Below, in pieces: positions 5,879 to 15,002 of a DNA stretch of 64,000 nt. The position numbers were made by a program, and so were the translations under genes. The DNA comes from JAEYOM01 sp036260935 (GTDB lineage Bacteria; Bacillota; Clostridia; Acetivibrionales; DTU013). The notes under the pieces are model-generated. The model was not told where the DNA came from. It saw only the letters and a program-made list of their open reading frames with translations, and did no database searches. The DNA lies in contig DATALQ010000021.1 in assembly GCA_036260935.1 (NCBI GenBank), positions 1 to 64,000 on the forward strand, written 5' to 3'. The stretch's first letter is position 1. Each line of letters opens with the position of its first letter.

Positions 5879-7999
5879 TTATGAAAGCTTGAATTTCGAA
5901 ATGGATTGCTCCAGTTCTTCTGATGCAGACTTAAGTTCATCGGCGAAACGGGAGAGCTCTTCGATGCTGGAAAGCTGTTCTTCCGTCGATGCGGTAACTT
6001 CCTCGGAGGATGCGGCCGTCTCCTGCGATACTGCCGATATGTTCTGTATTGCGTTGATAGCGTGCGTCTTGTTTTCTTCCATCTCAGTAACCCTCGACAT
6101 AATCTGTTCGACCTCTTCGGACAGCTTTTCCATGGAAGCCATGATACCTTTGAATATTCCGGTTGTATTGAGAACCGCTTCATTCTGAGAGGAAATGATC
6201 GACTCGGTCATCGATGCCTTTTCAACGGTCTTTGCTGTCTGATCCTGAGTTGTCTTTATTATGTTTGCTATTTCATGTGCCGAATCCATCGATTGCTCTG
6301 CCAGCTTTCTTACCTCGTCGGCAACGACTGCAAAGCCTTTTCCGGCATCTCCGGCCCTGGCGGCTTCAATCGCAGCGTTAAGAGCAAGCAGGTTGGTCTG
6401 GTCTGCAATACTGCTTATGACCTTGACGATCTTTCCGATGGATTTGGATTGTATATCTAGTTGCTTGATATCGCCGACTATTTCCCTGGAAATGGAAGCT
6501 GTTCTATTGGCTTTGACATCGAGGTCCTCTACAGAAGTAAGACCATTCTGGGTCATATTCATGGTATCGTGAGTCAATGCATCGATTGACTTGACATTTT
6601 TCGTAACATAGTTGATATTTTCAGCCAGTACACTAATCCTTTCAACTCCCTGTTCTGAGTCGGCCGCCTGAGCGGAAGCGCCCTGTGAAATGTCCTGAAT
6701 GGCTCGCGAAATTTCCTGCGATACGGCCGTGACCTGGGTAGAAGTGTTGGATACTGTCTCGGCGGAGGCCGTAACCTTCTCTGAAACGCCAATTGTCTGT
6801 TCTATAAGGCCTCGCATATTTTGAATCATCGAGCTTATGCTTCGAGTTAGCAGCCCGAGTTCATCCTTTCTCCTGGATTGGAGAGTGACTGTGAGGTCTC
6901 CCGAGGCTGCCTTTCCTGATGCGTTAATGATCCTGTTGATAGTCCTGCTCATGCTTTTTGATATGAAATAACCGACGCCGAAAGCTATAAGCACTGCAAG
7001 CAGTATTATTATGATCGTCGACGTCACAATTCTTCTCGCAGCCGCCGTCAATTCGCTCTGGGGGATCATACCTATAAGGGTACATCCGGTATCTCCGATC
7101 TTGTAATAAGTCATGAGGTAATCCGTACCGCCATATTTGATATCGCCCGTATCGGTCAACTTATCACTGCTTAATATATCTTTATAAAATTGCTGGCTAA
7201 CGATATCGGATTTTTCTTCGGTTTTACCGTTTGTAATAACTCTTCCGTCAGGGGTTATAAAGTGTATAAGCTGGTTGTTCCCTAAATTTATACCGGCTTC
7301 AAGATCGGCTATTATTTCAGGTTTTACATCGATGACCAACATGCCGCCTACTTGCATGGTGCTGATATCTTTAACAAGTCTTATCTGTGAAAGGGAATAG
7401 TCTGTATTGGTTGAATTGCTGAGTTTATCCAAATCATTGTGATAGCCAAACCATGCAGAAGCTGACGGGTTCTTTTTAAGTTTCTCTATAAGGGGATTGT
7501 CCTTAACATCATTAAAAATGATAGTGCTGTTGATAGAACTGGAGCCATCCTTGCCGGATATCAGCATTATTTTTTTAATATTAGGGTTGAAGCTCGAATC
7601 GCCCATAATTGTACTAGTGACTCTTTTGCCCACTTCGGTTCTTTCAAAAATCTCATCATCGGTGAAGTCCTTAAAAAGGTAATCCTGTACGTCGGGACTG
7701 ACGAACAGCCTGCCGTTTATATCATTTACGGATCTTAACACGGCTTCGATATATTTGCCGCTGGTCTGCATTGCAGTAACAGATGACTGGGCAGCTATTT
7801 CTTTAGTAGTTTTCGCAGTATTGCTGTAGGAATAAATGCCTTGGGCAACTATGAGAATGACGGGGATCAAAAATGAAAGAATAAGCTTTATCATAATGCT
7901 CTTAATTGAGGTGAATGGTGTTACAACCGGTTTTAAGAATTTAGCTGCTTTTCCAACTGCCGTCTTGATAGAATTTAGGAATACTGATAGAAATTTCAT
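5879..7999 (-). CDS. methyl-accepting chemotaxis protein with extracytoplasmic sensor
   Basis: The 706-residue transmembrane chemoreceptor has a short cytoplasmic N-terminus, TM1 at about 35-58 and an extracytoplasmic sensor of roughly 260 residues (Cache-like, with a YSLSQIRLVKD segment). TM2 is at about 321-345, then a HAMP linker and a long coiled-coil signalling domain. The hairpin tip DQTNLLALNAAIEAARAG at about 528-545 contacts CheA/CheW. A GAGGG site precedes the ATG. It is a lone gene on the opposite strand, dividing tepA-ylzJ from ftsK. The ligand is unknown. Confidence 0.92.
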   Translation of the reverse strand: MKFLSVFLNSIKTAVGKAAKFLKPVVTPFTSIKSIMIKLILSFLIPVILIVAQGIYSYSNTAKTTKEIAAQSSVTAMQTSGKYIEAVLRSVNDINGRLFVSPDVQDYLFKDFTDDEIFERTEVGKRVTSTIMGDSSFNPNIKKIMLISGKDGSSSINSTIIFNDVKDNPLIEKLKKNPSASAWFGYHNDLDKLSNSTNTDYSLSQIRLVKDISTMQVGGMLVIDVKPEIIADLEAGINLGNNQLIHFITPDGRVITNGKTEEKSDIVSQQFYKDILSSDKLTDTGDIKYGGTDYLMTYYKIGDTGCTLIGMIPQSELTAAARRIVTSTIIIILLAVLIAFGVGYFISKSMSRTINRIINASGKAASGDLTVTLQSRRKDELGLLTRSISSMIQNMRGLIEQTIGVSEKVTASAETVSNTSTQVTAVSQEISRAIQDISQGASAQAADSEQGVERISVLAENINYVTKNVKSIDALTHDTMNMTQNGLTSVEDLDVKANRTASISREIVGDIKQLDIQSKSIGKIVKVISSIADQTNLLALNAAIEAARAGDAGKGFAVVADEVRKLAEQSMDSAHEIANIIKTTQDQTAKTVEKASMTESIISSQNEAVLNTTGIFKGIMASMEKLSEEVEQIMSRVTEMEENKTHAINAIQNISAVSQETAASSEEVTASTEEQLSSIEELSRFADELKSASEELEQSISKFKLS

Positions 8000-8128
8000 A
8001 ATGTACCCTCTTTCATCATTCTGTAAGTTATATTATATAATTAGACAAAATATTCAAAAATCCTTCTTTATTATAAATTTAAACTGAATCTACCCTGGAT
8101 AAAAAACTGTAGTGCGTCATGAGAAAAT

Positions 8129-8137
8129 ATGGTATAG
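8129..8137 (+). promoter_or_regulatory. extended -10 promoter for ftsK
   Basis: TG-G-TATAGT is a good extended -10 element 53 bases before the ftsK start. No clear -35 is present 17 bases upstream. It would let ftsK be transcribed independently of tepA-ylzJ, from which the chemoreceptor gene separates it. Confidence 0.45.
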
Positions 8138-8189
8138 TGGTAGGGGGACACGAAAGCCGGGAAAGGCCATTTAAACCGGGGGTGTAATT

Positions 8190-10661
8190 TTGAGAGGGAA
8201 AAAGACACAAAAGAAAAAGTATAAAGTAAGGAAAAAGCAAAATAACAATTATGTACATGAAATACAGGGTATCCTGGTAATGGCTTTAGGCGTCCTTGTG
8301 ATGCTCAGCTTTTACATAAAGGGTTCCATAGGAGTTTTCGGTACTTTTATGCGGGAGGTCTCGCTTGGTTTGTTAGGCATGCCCGCATTTCTGATTCCGC
8401 CGGTAATAATCCTGTGCGCGGCGATACTCATTTTTGCCCACGATAAATTGGATATTAAGGGAAAACCCATTTATATAATATTCCTTTTCCTGTTGGTCTC
8501 GGCCATGATTCAAACAGGCTATTACAAGCCTGAGGATTACAATGGGCTGGATCCGATGAGGGCACTTGGACTTTTTTACAACAATGGTCTGGCACTGACA
8601 GGCGGGGGAGTGCTGGGCGGACTTATCAGCCTGCCTTTTCTTCTGACCTTCCGTGTTTTGGGTACGATAATTATTATCACGGCTTTATCTCTTGTTGACG
8701 TGATACTATTAACAAATTCATCAATATCACAATTCTTGAAAAATATCCGGAGCCTTTTTTCGGAAAATACCGGTAAGGCTACTAAAAAAGCAGAGAAAAC
8801 CGAAGTGTATGACGATGACGATACGCAGCCTTCAATAGTGCAGGAAGGCGATAAAATGTCGCTGCGCTTCGATAAGAAGCCCAAGGTTATCGATTTTAAA
8901 ATTGAGAAGACTGTACGTGAGCTTAAAGAAAAAGAGACAGGAAATAAAAAGAAACAGCCCGATGATATGGAGCAGGCCGGACTGGAGTCGGCAGCGGCAG
9001 ATGAGTCCCTGAGCCTTGTGATCGGAGATCTGATGAAGAAAAGCAAGCCGAAGGCGCGCGCTGAAAAGCAGACCCCGGCAATGGATGAATATAATTCTGA
9101 TGAAAATGAGCCAACAGTCATGAGCCCGGCGGAAAAAACGGCAGTTGAAAATACGACAGGTCTTACAGAGATAATCATAAAGGGAGCTTCACCACAAAAA
9201 AGTCCCATGATGAAATATGTGTATCCTCCTTATGAATTGCTTGTCGAAGACGCTGATCAGGGCGGCAACTCAAAAAATTACAGGAACCAGGTACTGGAAG
9301 GCGCAAAGAAACTCGAGGAGACTTTAAACAGCTTCGGCGTCTCGGCAAAGGTAATTAACGTCACCAGAGGTCCGTCGGTTACCAGATACGAACTGCAGCC
9401 GAGCGCGGGAGTCAAGGTCAGCAGGATTGTAAACCTTTCGGACGATATAGCGTTGAATCTGGCTGCACCCGGAATCAGGCTTGAAGCGCCGATTCCCGGA
9501 AAAGCGGCGATCGGCATAGAAGTCCCGAACAAGGAAGTGAATATGGTCCGTGTCAGGGATGTAATAGAATCGCAGGAATTCTCCCAGCAACAGTCTAAAC
9601 TGGCATTTGCCGTAGGAAAGGATGTTTCTGGTGAAATAATCATAATAGATATAGCGAAAATGCCGCATCTGCTGATAGCAGGAGCGACGGGCTCGGGGAA
9701 AAGCGTTTGCATCAACAGTCTGATCGTAAGTCTGCTTTATAAGGCTTCACCTGAGGAGGTCAAACTTCTCATGATAGACCCGAAGGTCGTAGAATTGGGT
9801 GTTTATAACGGGATCCCCCATTTGCTGATACCTGTGGTAACTGAACCCAAGAAGGCAGCCGGTGCACTGAACTGGGCCGTGCAGGAAATGGTCAACAGGT
9901 ACAAGCTTTTCGCCGACAAGGGCGTAAGAGACATAAAGGGCTATAATGAACTGATGGCCAGAACGGGCGAGTCGCCCATGATGCCTCAGATAGTTATAAT
10001 AATAGATGAATTGGCTGATCTTATGATGGTCGCCCCCAATGACGTTGAAGATGCGATCTGCAGGCTTGCCCAGATGGCAAGGGCGGCAGGCATGCATCTG
10101 GTGATCGCGACTCAGAGACCCTCCGTAGACGTAATTACAGGCGTAATAAAAGCCAACATTCCTTCCAGAATATCGTTTGCAGTATCTTCACAGATAGACT
10201 CGCGAACGATCCTCGATATGGCGGGCGCCGAAAAGCTGCTCGGAAGAGGCGACATGCTGCTGCATCCGGTCGGAAAAGCAAAGCCTGTCAGGGTGCAGGG
10301 CGCAAACATAACCGATGCTGAAGTAGAGAAGGTCGTAGAATTTGTGAAGTCACAGGGCAGTGCAGCCTATGATGAAGACATAATTGAGGGAATAAACAGC
10401 GAAGACAGTTCAGTAAACAACGACAGCGGCGATAACGACGAATTGCTTCCAAGAGCGATAGATCTTGTTGTCGAAGCCGGACAGGCTTCAGTTTCTCTTA
10501 TACAGAGAAAGTTCAAGGTCGGTTATGCAAGGGCTGCAAGGATAGTCGACCAGATGGAGGCAAGAGGCATCGTAGGCGGGTTCGAAGGCAGTAAACCCAG
10601 GCAGATACTGATATCCAGGCAACAGTGGCAGGAAATGCAGATGAACGTTAAGGGAGATTGA
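8190..10661 (+). CDS. ftsK: FtsK/SpoIIIE-family DNA translocase
   Basis: This 823-residue septal DNA pump moves chromosomes through the division or sporulation septum. A basic N-terminus is followed by four transmembrane helices (about 28-175), a charged linker (about 185-350), and the RecA-like motor with Walker A GATGSGKS (498-505) and Walker B IIIIDELADL (about 601-610). A C-terminal winged-helix gamma domain (about 755-820, SVSLIQRKFKVGYARAARIVD) reads orientation sequences. The start is TTG with GGGGGTG 5 bases upstream. Length and neighbourhood fit SpoIIIE. A sporulation-specific role cannot be separated from FtsK by sequence alone. Confidence 0.95.
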   Translation: MRGKKTQKKKYKVRKKQNNNYVHEIQGILVMALGVLVMLSFYIKGSIGVFGTFMREVSLGLLGMPAFLIPPVIILCAAILIFAHDKLDIKGKPIYIIFLFLLVSAMIQTGYYKPEDYNGLDPMRALGLFYNNGLALTGGGVLGGLISLPFLLTFRVLGTIIIITALSLVDVILLTNSSISQFLKNIRSLFSENTGKATKKAEKTEVYDDDDTQPSIVQEGDKMSLRFDKKPKVIDFKIEKTVRELKEKETGNKKKQPDDMEQAGLESAAADESLSLVIGDLMKKSKPKARAEKQTPAMDEYNSDENEPTVMSPAEKTAVENTTGLTEIIIKGASPQKSPMMKYVYPPYELLVEDADQGGNSKNYRNQVLEGAKKLEETLNSFGVSAKVINVTRGPSVTRYELQPSAGVKVSRIVNLSDDIALNLAAPGIRLEAPIPGKAAIGIEVPNKEVNMVRVRDVIESQEFSQQQSKLAFAVGKDVSGEIIIIDIAKMPHLLIAGATGSGKSVCINSLIVSLLYKASPEEVKLLMIDPKVVELGVYNGIPHLLIPVVTEPKKAAGALNWAVQEMVNRYKLFADKGVRDIKGYNELMARTGESPMMPQIVIIIDELADLMMVAPNDVEDAICRLAQMARAAGMHLVIATQRPSVDVITGVIKANIPSRISFAVSSQIDSRTILDMAGAEKLLGRGDMLLHPVGKAKPVRVQGANITDAEVEKVVEFVKSQGSAAYDEDIIEGINSEDSSVNNDSGDNDELLPRAIDLVVEAGQASVSLIQRKFKVGYARAARIVDQMEARGIVGGFEGSKPRQILISRQQWQEMQMNVKGD

Positions 10662-10683
10662 TGATTGACAGGAGGTAATGGTT

Positions 10684-12417
10684 GTGACCGTTGTCAATGG
10701 CTTTATCATCACTTCTATGGTGATATTGCTTCTGTATTCCTTTTACAGGATGTTCAAAAAGAGAAGTCTGCTGATGCTGATACCTGTCTGTACCCAGATA
10801 TTCCCCATTCCGCTGGCCGTATTAAGCTTTGTAAATGATGTGGAAGCGCCGCCCTATGTAGAGGCAGTCTATATAAGCTTCGGGATATTGCTTCCGGCTT
10901 TTTTTATTCTTTACGATTACAAGACGATGACAGGCAGGATCAAAACTACAGGCGCATTCGAAGGTCTCGTTGAACGGGCGCCTGCTTCAGACAGTACTCC
11001 ACGGTCGCTTCCATCAGAAGGAATAAATCCTTTGGCTGACGATATACAGGTCTCTGAGATTATAAAAGACCTCAAAAAACTGCCGGAAGACCTTCAGAAG
11101 AATTTCAGGAAGTGTATAAGCCGTGCGAATGCTCTCAAAGATGATAAAGATCCGGAAAGCGCTTATCTTATATACGATACTCTTTCCAAAGCCTCAAATA
11201 GCTCTTCCATGCTTTACTACAATCTTGCAGGAATCTGTTACTGCCTGAAGAAATATGACGAGGCTCTGGATGCATATAAAAAGGCGCTGGAATTATCCGG
11301 CCCGGATGATCCGGAGCGCGGTGAAATTCACTATAATATGGGCAACACCAATTTTATGCTGGGGAAGTATGAAAATGCCGTAAAAAGCTATGAAAAGGCT
11401 GTCGATGCAGGTTACGACTGCGGTAAAACGACTGAGAACCTGGCATTTGCCTATATAAGGGCCGGAGATGCCGAAAAGGGAATAGAAACGCTTAAGAAAC
11501 TCACTTCAGCGCAAAATGACTACCGTGCTGCTTTCATACTGGGAAAACTTCTGTTTGAAGCAGGTAAATTGGATGAGGCAGAAAACGCGCTAAGGGATGC
11601 TGTAAAGTATCAAAACGACAGTATAGAGGCTCGTGATGAACTGGGCAAGGTACTTGTCAGGCAAAAGAAGACCGAAGACGCGCTTCTGGTCTTTGACGAA
11701 ATTATCCGCATAAATCCCGACCATTTTCAGGCCTGGAGCAGCAGGGCGAACACATGCGGAAAGCTGAAACGCTGGAAGGAAGCCGTTGCTGCTTATAAAG
11801 AAGCTATAAGAATCAAGCCCGACAGTTATTCATGCTTTTATAACCTTGCGATGGCACTGGAAGAGTCGGGCAGCCATGATGCCGCTATAGAAGCCTACAA
11901 GTCTGCCATCAGGATAAATTCCGATTTTACCGACGCTTATAACAATCTGGGAATAGCATTATCTGCCCTTGGAAAACGTGATGAGGCGCTCGAGGTATAT
12001 TCGGAGGCGATCAGGCGAAAACCGGGGGAGTTCAGCCTTTATTTCAATATGGGGATGTGTTACTACGAGGAAGGCCGATATACGCAGGCAGCTGCGGCGT
12101 ATAGAAACGCTCTCGATATAAAACCGGACGAGCTTGAGATATATTATTTTCTCGGAGCAGCATTAACGGAGCTCAGGAATTTCAACGATGCAATAGAAGC
12201 TTATAAATCAGCTCTGGAGATAAAGCCTTCTGACGGTGAGCTCTACTATCATCTGGCGGCTATCTACGCCATGCTCGGGAGATATGAAATAGCGGAAGAA
12301 AACCTTAAGCAGGCGGTCGGCCTTAATGACAATGTCCGCGAGGATATAGTGGAGAATCATGCGTTTGACGGCATGCGCGGTAAAAGCGAGTTTAAGAAGC
12401 TGGTCGGTTCGAATTAG
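10684..12417 (+). CDS. membrane-anchored tetratricopeptide repeat protein
   Basis: The N-terminus holds three hydrophobic segments (about 6-25, 31-52 and 61-80). It is followed by a linker and then about eleven TPR units from residue 145 to near the end, recognisable by repeated 'A-x-x-A-Y-x-x-A-I-x-I-x-P' patterns. Such proteins usually act as membrane-tethered scaffolds; no enzyme domain is seen. GTG 10684 is 7 bases after GGAGGT, whereas the in-frame ATG at 10678 is only 1 base after it, so GTG is preferred. It follows ftsK by 22 bases and is probably cotranscribed. Confidence 0.8.
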   Translation: MTVVNGFIITSMVILLLYSFYRMFKKRSLLMLIPVCTQIFPIPLAVLSFVNDVEAPPYVEAVYISFGILLPAFFILYDYKTMTGRIKTTGAFEGLVERAPASDSTPRSLPSEGINPLADDIQVSEIIKDLKKLPEDLQKNFRKCISRANALKDDKDPESAYLIYDTLSKASNSSSMLYYNLAGICYCLKKYDEALDAYKKALELSGPDDPERGEIHYNMGNTNFMLGKYENAVKSYEKAVDAGYDCGKTTENLAFAYIRAGDAEKGIETLKKLTSAQNDYRAAFILGKLLFEAGKLDEAENALRDAVKYQNDSIEARDELGKVLVRQKKTEDALLVFDEIIRINPDHFQAWSSRANTCGKLKRWKEAVAAYKEAIRIKPDSYSCFYNLAMALEESGSHDAAIEAYKSAIRINSDFTDAYNNLGIALSALGKRDEALEVYSEAIRRKPGEFSLYFNMGMCYYEEGRYTQAAAAYRNALDIKPDELEIYYFLGAALTELRNFNDAIEAYKSALEIKPSDGELYYHLAAIYAMLGRYEIAEENLKQAVGLNDNVREDIVENHAFDGMRGKSEFKKLVGSN

Positions 12418-12717
12418 GTTAAATCTTGCATCTGGCTCCGTCACAGGCAGACTGTAACATCACAGCTCGTCCTTATGCGGGCGCTGATCATTCGCCTTCC
12501 ATGGCTCACGATGCAGCGCCGGCGGCTTCCTTGCCGCCGGTTGAAGTGCCTGATGCCGCATTCGGACTTCACTATGATATACAGCCTGCAACTGTTCCTG
12601 CGCATGATGCCTTGATTCAACCTAACTTGAACCTTAATTTAGTCTAAATGATGTTTAAATACTGTATTTTTGTGCTACAATTATTTGAATGGTATCAAGA
12701 GGTAACAGGAGAGAGCA
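12418..12717. other. intergenic region between the TPR gene and the radical SAM gene
   Basis: This is 300 bases with no credible gene. A GC-rich hairpin CCGGCGGC/GCCGCCGG (12519-12540) lacks a T-run and may act as a weak terminator. Near the right end, TG-C-TACAAT (12673-12681) is an extended -10 element that would start transcription about 30 bases before the next ATG. Confidence 0.5.
12673..12681 (+). promoter_or_regulatory. extended -10 promoter for the YgiQ-like gene
   Basis: TG-C-TACAAT is an extended -10 match. No strong -35 is evident. The gene's AGGAGAG ribosome site and ATG follow at 12707-12720. Confidence 0.45.
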
Positions 12718-14754
12718 ATGGCATTTTTGCCTGTAAGCAGGAAAGATATGGAGGACAGGGGCTGGGACAGCCTCGACTTTTTATATATAAGCGGGGATGC
12801 ATATGTGGATCACCCCAGCTTTGGCCACGCCATTCTTACGCGTCTCCTGGAAAGCGAAGGCTATCGCGTAGGGATCATTGCTCAGCCGGACTGGCATAGT
12901 GTTGAAGACTTCATGAGGTTAGGACGTCCTGAACTTGCTGTGCTCATTTCTTCCGGAGTTATAGATTCCATGGTCAATCATTATACCGCAAGCAAAAAGC
13001 CCAGAAATGAAGACAGCTATTCTCCCGGCGGAAAGGCGGGCTTTCGTCCTGACAGGGCCGATATCGTCTATGCCAACAGGATACAGGAAGCTTTCAAGGG
13101 AGTCCCCGTGATAATCGGAGGAATAGAGGCAAGCCTCAGGAGATTTGCCCATTACGACTACTGGGAAGACAAGGTCAGAAGGTCAATACTTCTCGACAGC
13201 AAGGCTGATCTACTGATATACGGCATGGGTGAAAAACCGCTGCTCGAAATAGCCAGACTGCTGGCAAAAGGCGCGCCGATAAGCAAACTGAGGAATATCA
13301 GAGGTACTGCATATCTGACCCGTGAAGCCGGACTGCCTGAAGCCGATTTTATAAAGCTTCCATCTTTCGAAGCAGTAGCTGCCGACAAAAGGACCTATGC
13401 GGAAGCGTTCATGCTGCAATATAACGAGCAGGACGCCCTTAACGGAAAAATGCTGGTTCAGCAGCACGACGACCGCTTTGTCGTTCAGAATCCGCCCGCT
13501 TTTCCTATGACGGAAAAAGAACTCGACAGGGTATATTCACTGCCATACGAGAGGATATATCATCCTGTGTATGAAAATGCCGGGGGTATACCTGCGATAA
13601 AGGAAGTAGAGTACAGTATAACCAGCCATCGCGGTTGTTATGGAGGCTGTTCCTTCTGTGCTTTGAATTTTCACCAGGGAAGGGTCATTCAAAAACGCAG
13701 CCAGGCTTCTATCATGGATGAGGCGGAAATACTCGTGAAACAGCCTGGATTCAAGGGTTATATACACGACGTCGGGGGGCCGACGGCAAACTTCAGGGAT
13801 ACGGCATGCGAGAGGCAGAAAAAATACGGGACCTGTAAAAACAAGCAGTGCCTGTATCCGCAGCCCTGTAAAAACCTGAAAGTCGATCACCGCGAGTATC
13901 TCGAACTGCTAAGGAAGCTTCGCGGTCTCAGGGGAATAAAAAAAGTCTTTATTCGTTCGGGTATAAGGTATGATTACTTGATGCTGGATGAAAACGACGA
14001 GTTCTTCCGTGAACTGTGCGAGCATCACATAAGCGGACAGCTTAAGGTTGCGCCCGAGCATGTGTCCGACAGGGTACTCGAAAAAATGGGCAAGCCCGGG
14101 AAAAAGGTCTACGACGCCTTTGTCAGAAAATATGAAAAAATAAACAGGGACATCGGAAAGGATCAATATCTTGTGCCATACCTGATGTCGAGCCATCCTG
14201 GGAGCGATCTCAACGCCGCGATCGAACTTGCGGTTTACATGAAAAAAAAAGGCTGTACACCCGAACAGGTGCAGGATTTCTACCCTACACCCGGTTCGCT
14301 GTCAACCTGCATGTTTTATACTTCGCTTGATCCAAGGACCATGAAAAAGGTATATGTTCCGAAGTCACAGCAGGAAAAGGCAATGCAGAGAGCTTTGCTG
14401 CAGTTCAGGAAAAAGGAAAACCGGCATCTTGTAAGAGAAGCGCTGCGTCTGGCAGGCAGGGAGGATCTTATCGGATTCGGAAGAGATTGCCTTGTATTTC
14501 CCGAACACAGTGGAAAACGGGACTTGATGGATGCTGACCGTGGTAAAAATGGCGGAAAAGCAGCAAGAGAAAGCGGGAAAAAGCCCGATGCAGGTTTTGT
14601 CCCGGAAAAAAGCAGCGGTAGAAACAGGAGAAGATCAGAAACAAGGGATACTACCATAAAAGGAAAACCAAGTATGGTTAGGGAGAGGATTGGCAGAAGC
14701 GATATGAAGAAGGATGCCCGCAAAAGCAGGGGCAGAGCGCGAAACGGCACTTAA
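12718..14754 (+). CDS. YgiQ-family (UPF0313) radical SAM protein
   Basis: The 678-residue protein has an N-terminal domain resembling a B12-binding/Rossmann region (about 15-200, DFLYISGDAYVDHPSFGHA). A radical SAM core follows, with the cluster-binding CxxxCxxC at Cys307, Cys311 and Cys314 (RGCYGGCSFCALN). The C-terminal half carries the family motif LMSSHPGSDL and ends in an Arg/Lys/Gly-rich tail of about 80 residues that may bind nucleic acid. The reaction catalysed by YgiQ proteins is not established. It has its own promoter and an AGGAGAG site. Confidence 0.88.
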   Translation: MAFLPVSRKDMEDRGWDSLDFLYISGDAYVDHPSFGHAILTRLLESEGYRVGIIAQPDWHSVEDFMRLGRPELAVLISSGVIDSMVNHYTASKKPRNEDSYSPGGKAGFRPDRADIVYANRIQEAFKGVPVIIGGIEASLRRFAHYDYWEDKVRRSILLDSKADLLIYGMGEKPLLEIARLLAKGAPISKLRNIRGTAYLTREAGLPEADFIKLPSFEAVAADKRTYAEAFMLQYNEQDALNGKMLVQQHDDRFVVQNPPAFPMTEKELDRVYSLPYERIYHPVYENAGGIPAIKEVEYSITSHRGCYGGCSFCALNFHQGRVIQKRSQASIMDEAEILVKQPGFKGYIHDVGGPTANFRDTACERQKKYGTCKNKQCLYPQPCKNLKVDHREYLELLRKLRGLRGIKKVFIRSGIRYDYLMLDENDEFFRELCEHHISGQLKVAPEHVSDRVLEKMGKPGKKVYDAFVRKYEKINRDIGKDQYLVPYLMSSHPGSDLNAAIELAVYMKKKGCTPEQVQDFYPTPGSLSTCMFYTSLDPRTMKKVYVPKSQQEKAMQRALLQFRKKENRHLVREALRLAGREDLIGFGRDCLVFPEHSGKRDLMDADRGKNGGKAARESGKKPDAGFVPEKSSGRNRRRSETRDTTIKGKPSMVRERIGRSDMKKDARKSRGRARNGT

Positions 14755-14773
14755 GACGCTGGTTTTGTTTTTC

Positions 14774-14802
14774 TTGACATAAAAAATAAAAAAGTTTACA
14801 AT
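14774..14802 (+). promoter_or_regulatory. strong sigma-A promoter for rny
   Basis: TTGACA (14774-14779), a 17-base spacer and TACAAT (14797-14802) give a near-consensus housekeeping promoter. The transcript would begin near 14809 and carry about 195 bases of 5' UTR before rny. Confidence 0.8.
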
Positions 14803-14824
14803 TAATTTGTATTTCGTTTAATAA

Positions 14825-14844
14825 CGGATGGCTCAGGCCATCCG
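14825..14844 (+). repeat. hairpin in the rny 5' UTR
   Basis: CGGATGGC-TCAG-GCCATCCG is a perfect 8-bp stem with a tetraloop close to the predicted 5' end of the rny transcript. It has no T-tract, so it is more likely a stabilising or regulatory structure than a terminator. Confidence 0.5.
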
Positions 14845-14869
14845 TACATTATGAATAGCCGGTTTTAAG

Positions 14870-14956
14870 CCGGGGCTGGTCGTTGACCATAGGTCAACTG
14901 CTCGCCCATGCAACCGGGGCTGGTCGTCGATTCACATCGACTGCTCGCCCATGCGA
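14870..14956 (+). repeat. two tandem 43-44-bp units with variable self-complementary cores, rny leader
   Basis: Unit 1 (14870-14913) and unit 2 (14914-14956) share identical flanks: CCGGGGCTGGTCG on the left and CTGCTCGCCCATGC on the right. Their middle 14-15 bases differ but are each self-complementary: TTGACC-ATA-GGTCAA in unit 1 and TCGAT-TCAC-ATCGA in unit 2. The flanks can add a GGGC/GCCC clamp. They lie entirely within the predicted rny 5' UTR. Confidence 0.75.
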
Positions 14957-15002
14957 CCGGCATTGACCATTGAAAACTGAATATGAGGAGGTGTGTGTAA
15001 AC

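Noticed and set aside
12426..12647. A 73-codon Pro/Ala-rich ORF between the TPR gene and the radical SAM gene
   Set aside because: It has a TTG start without a ribosome site, a composition driven by a GC hairpin, and no recognisable domain. It fits intergenic sequence better.
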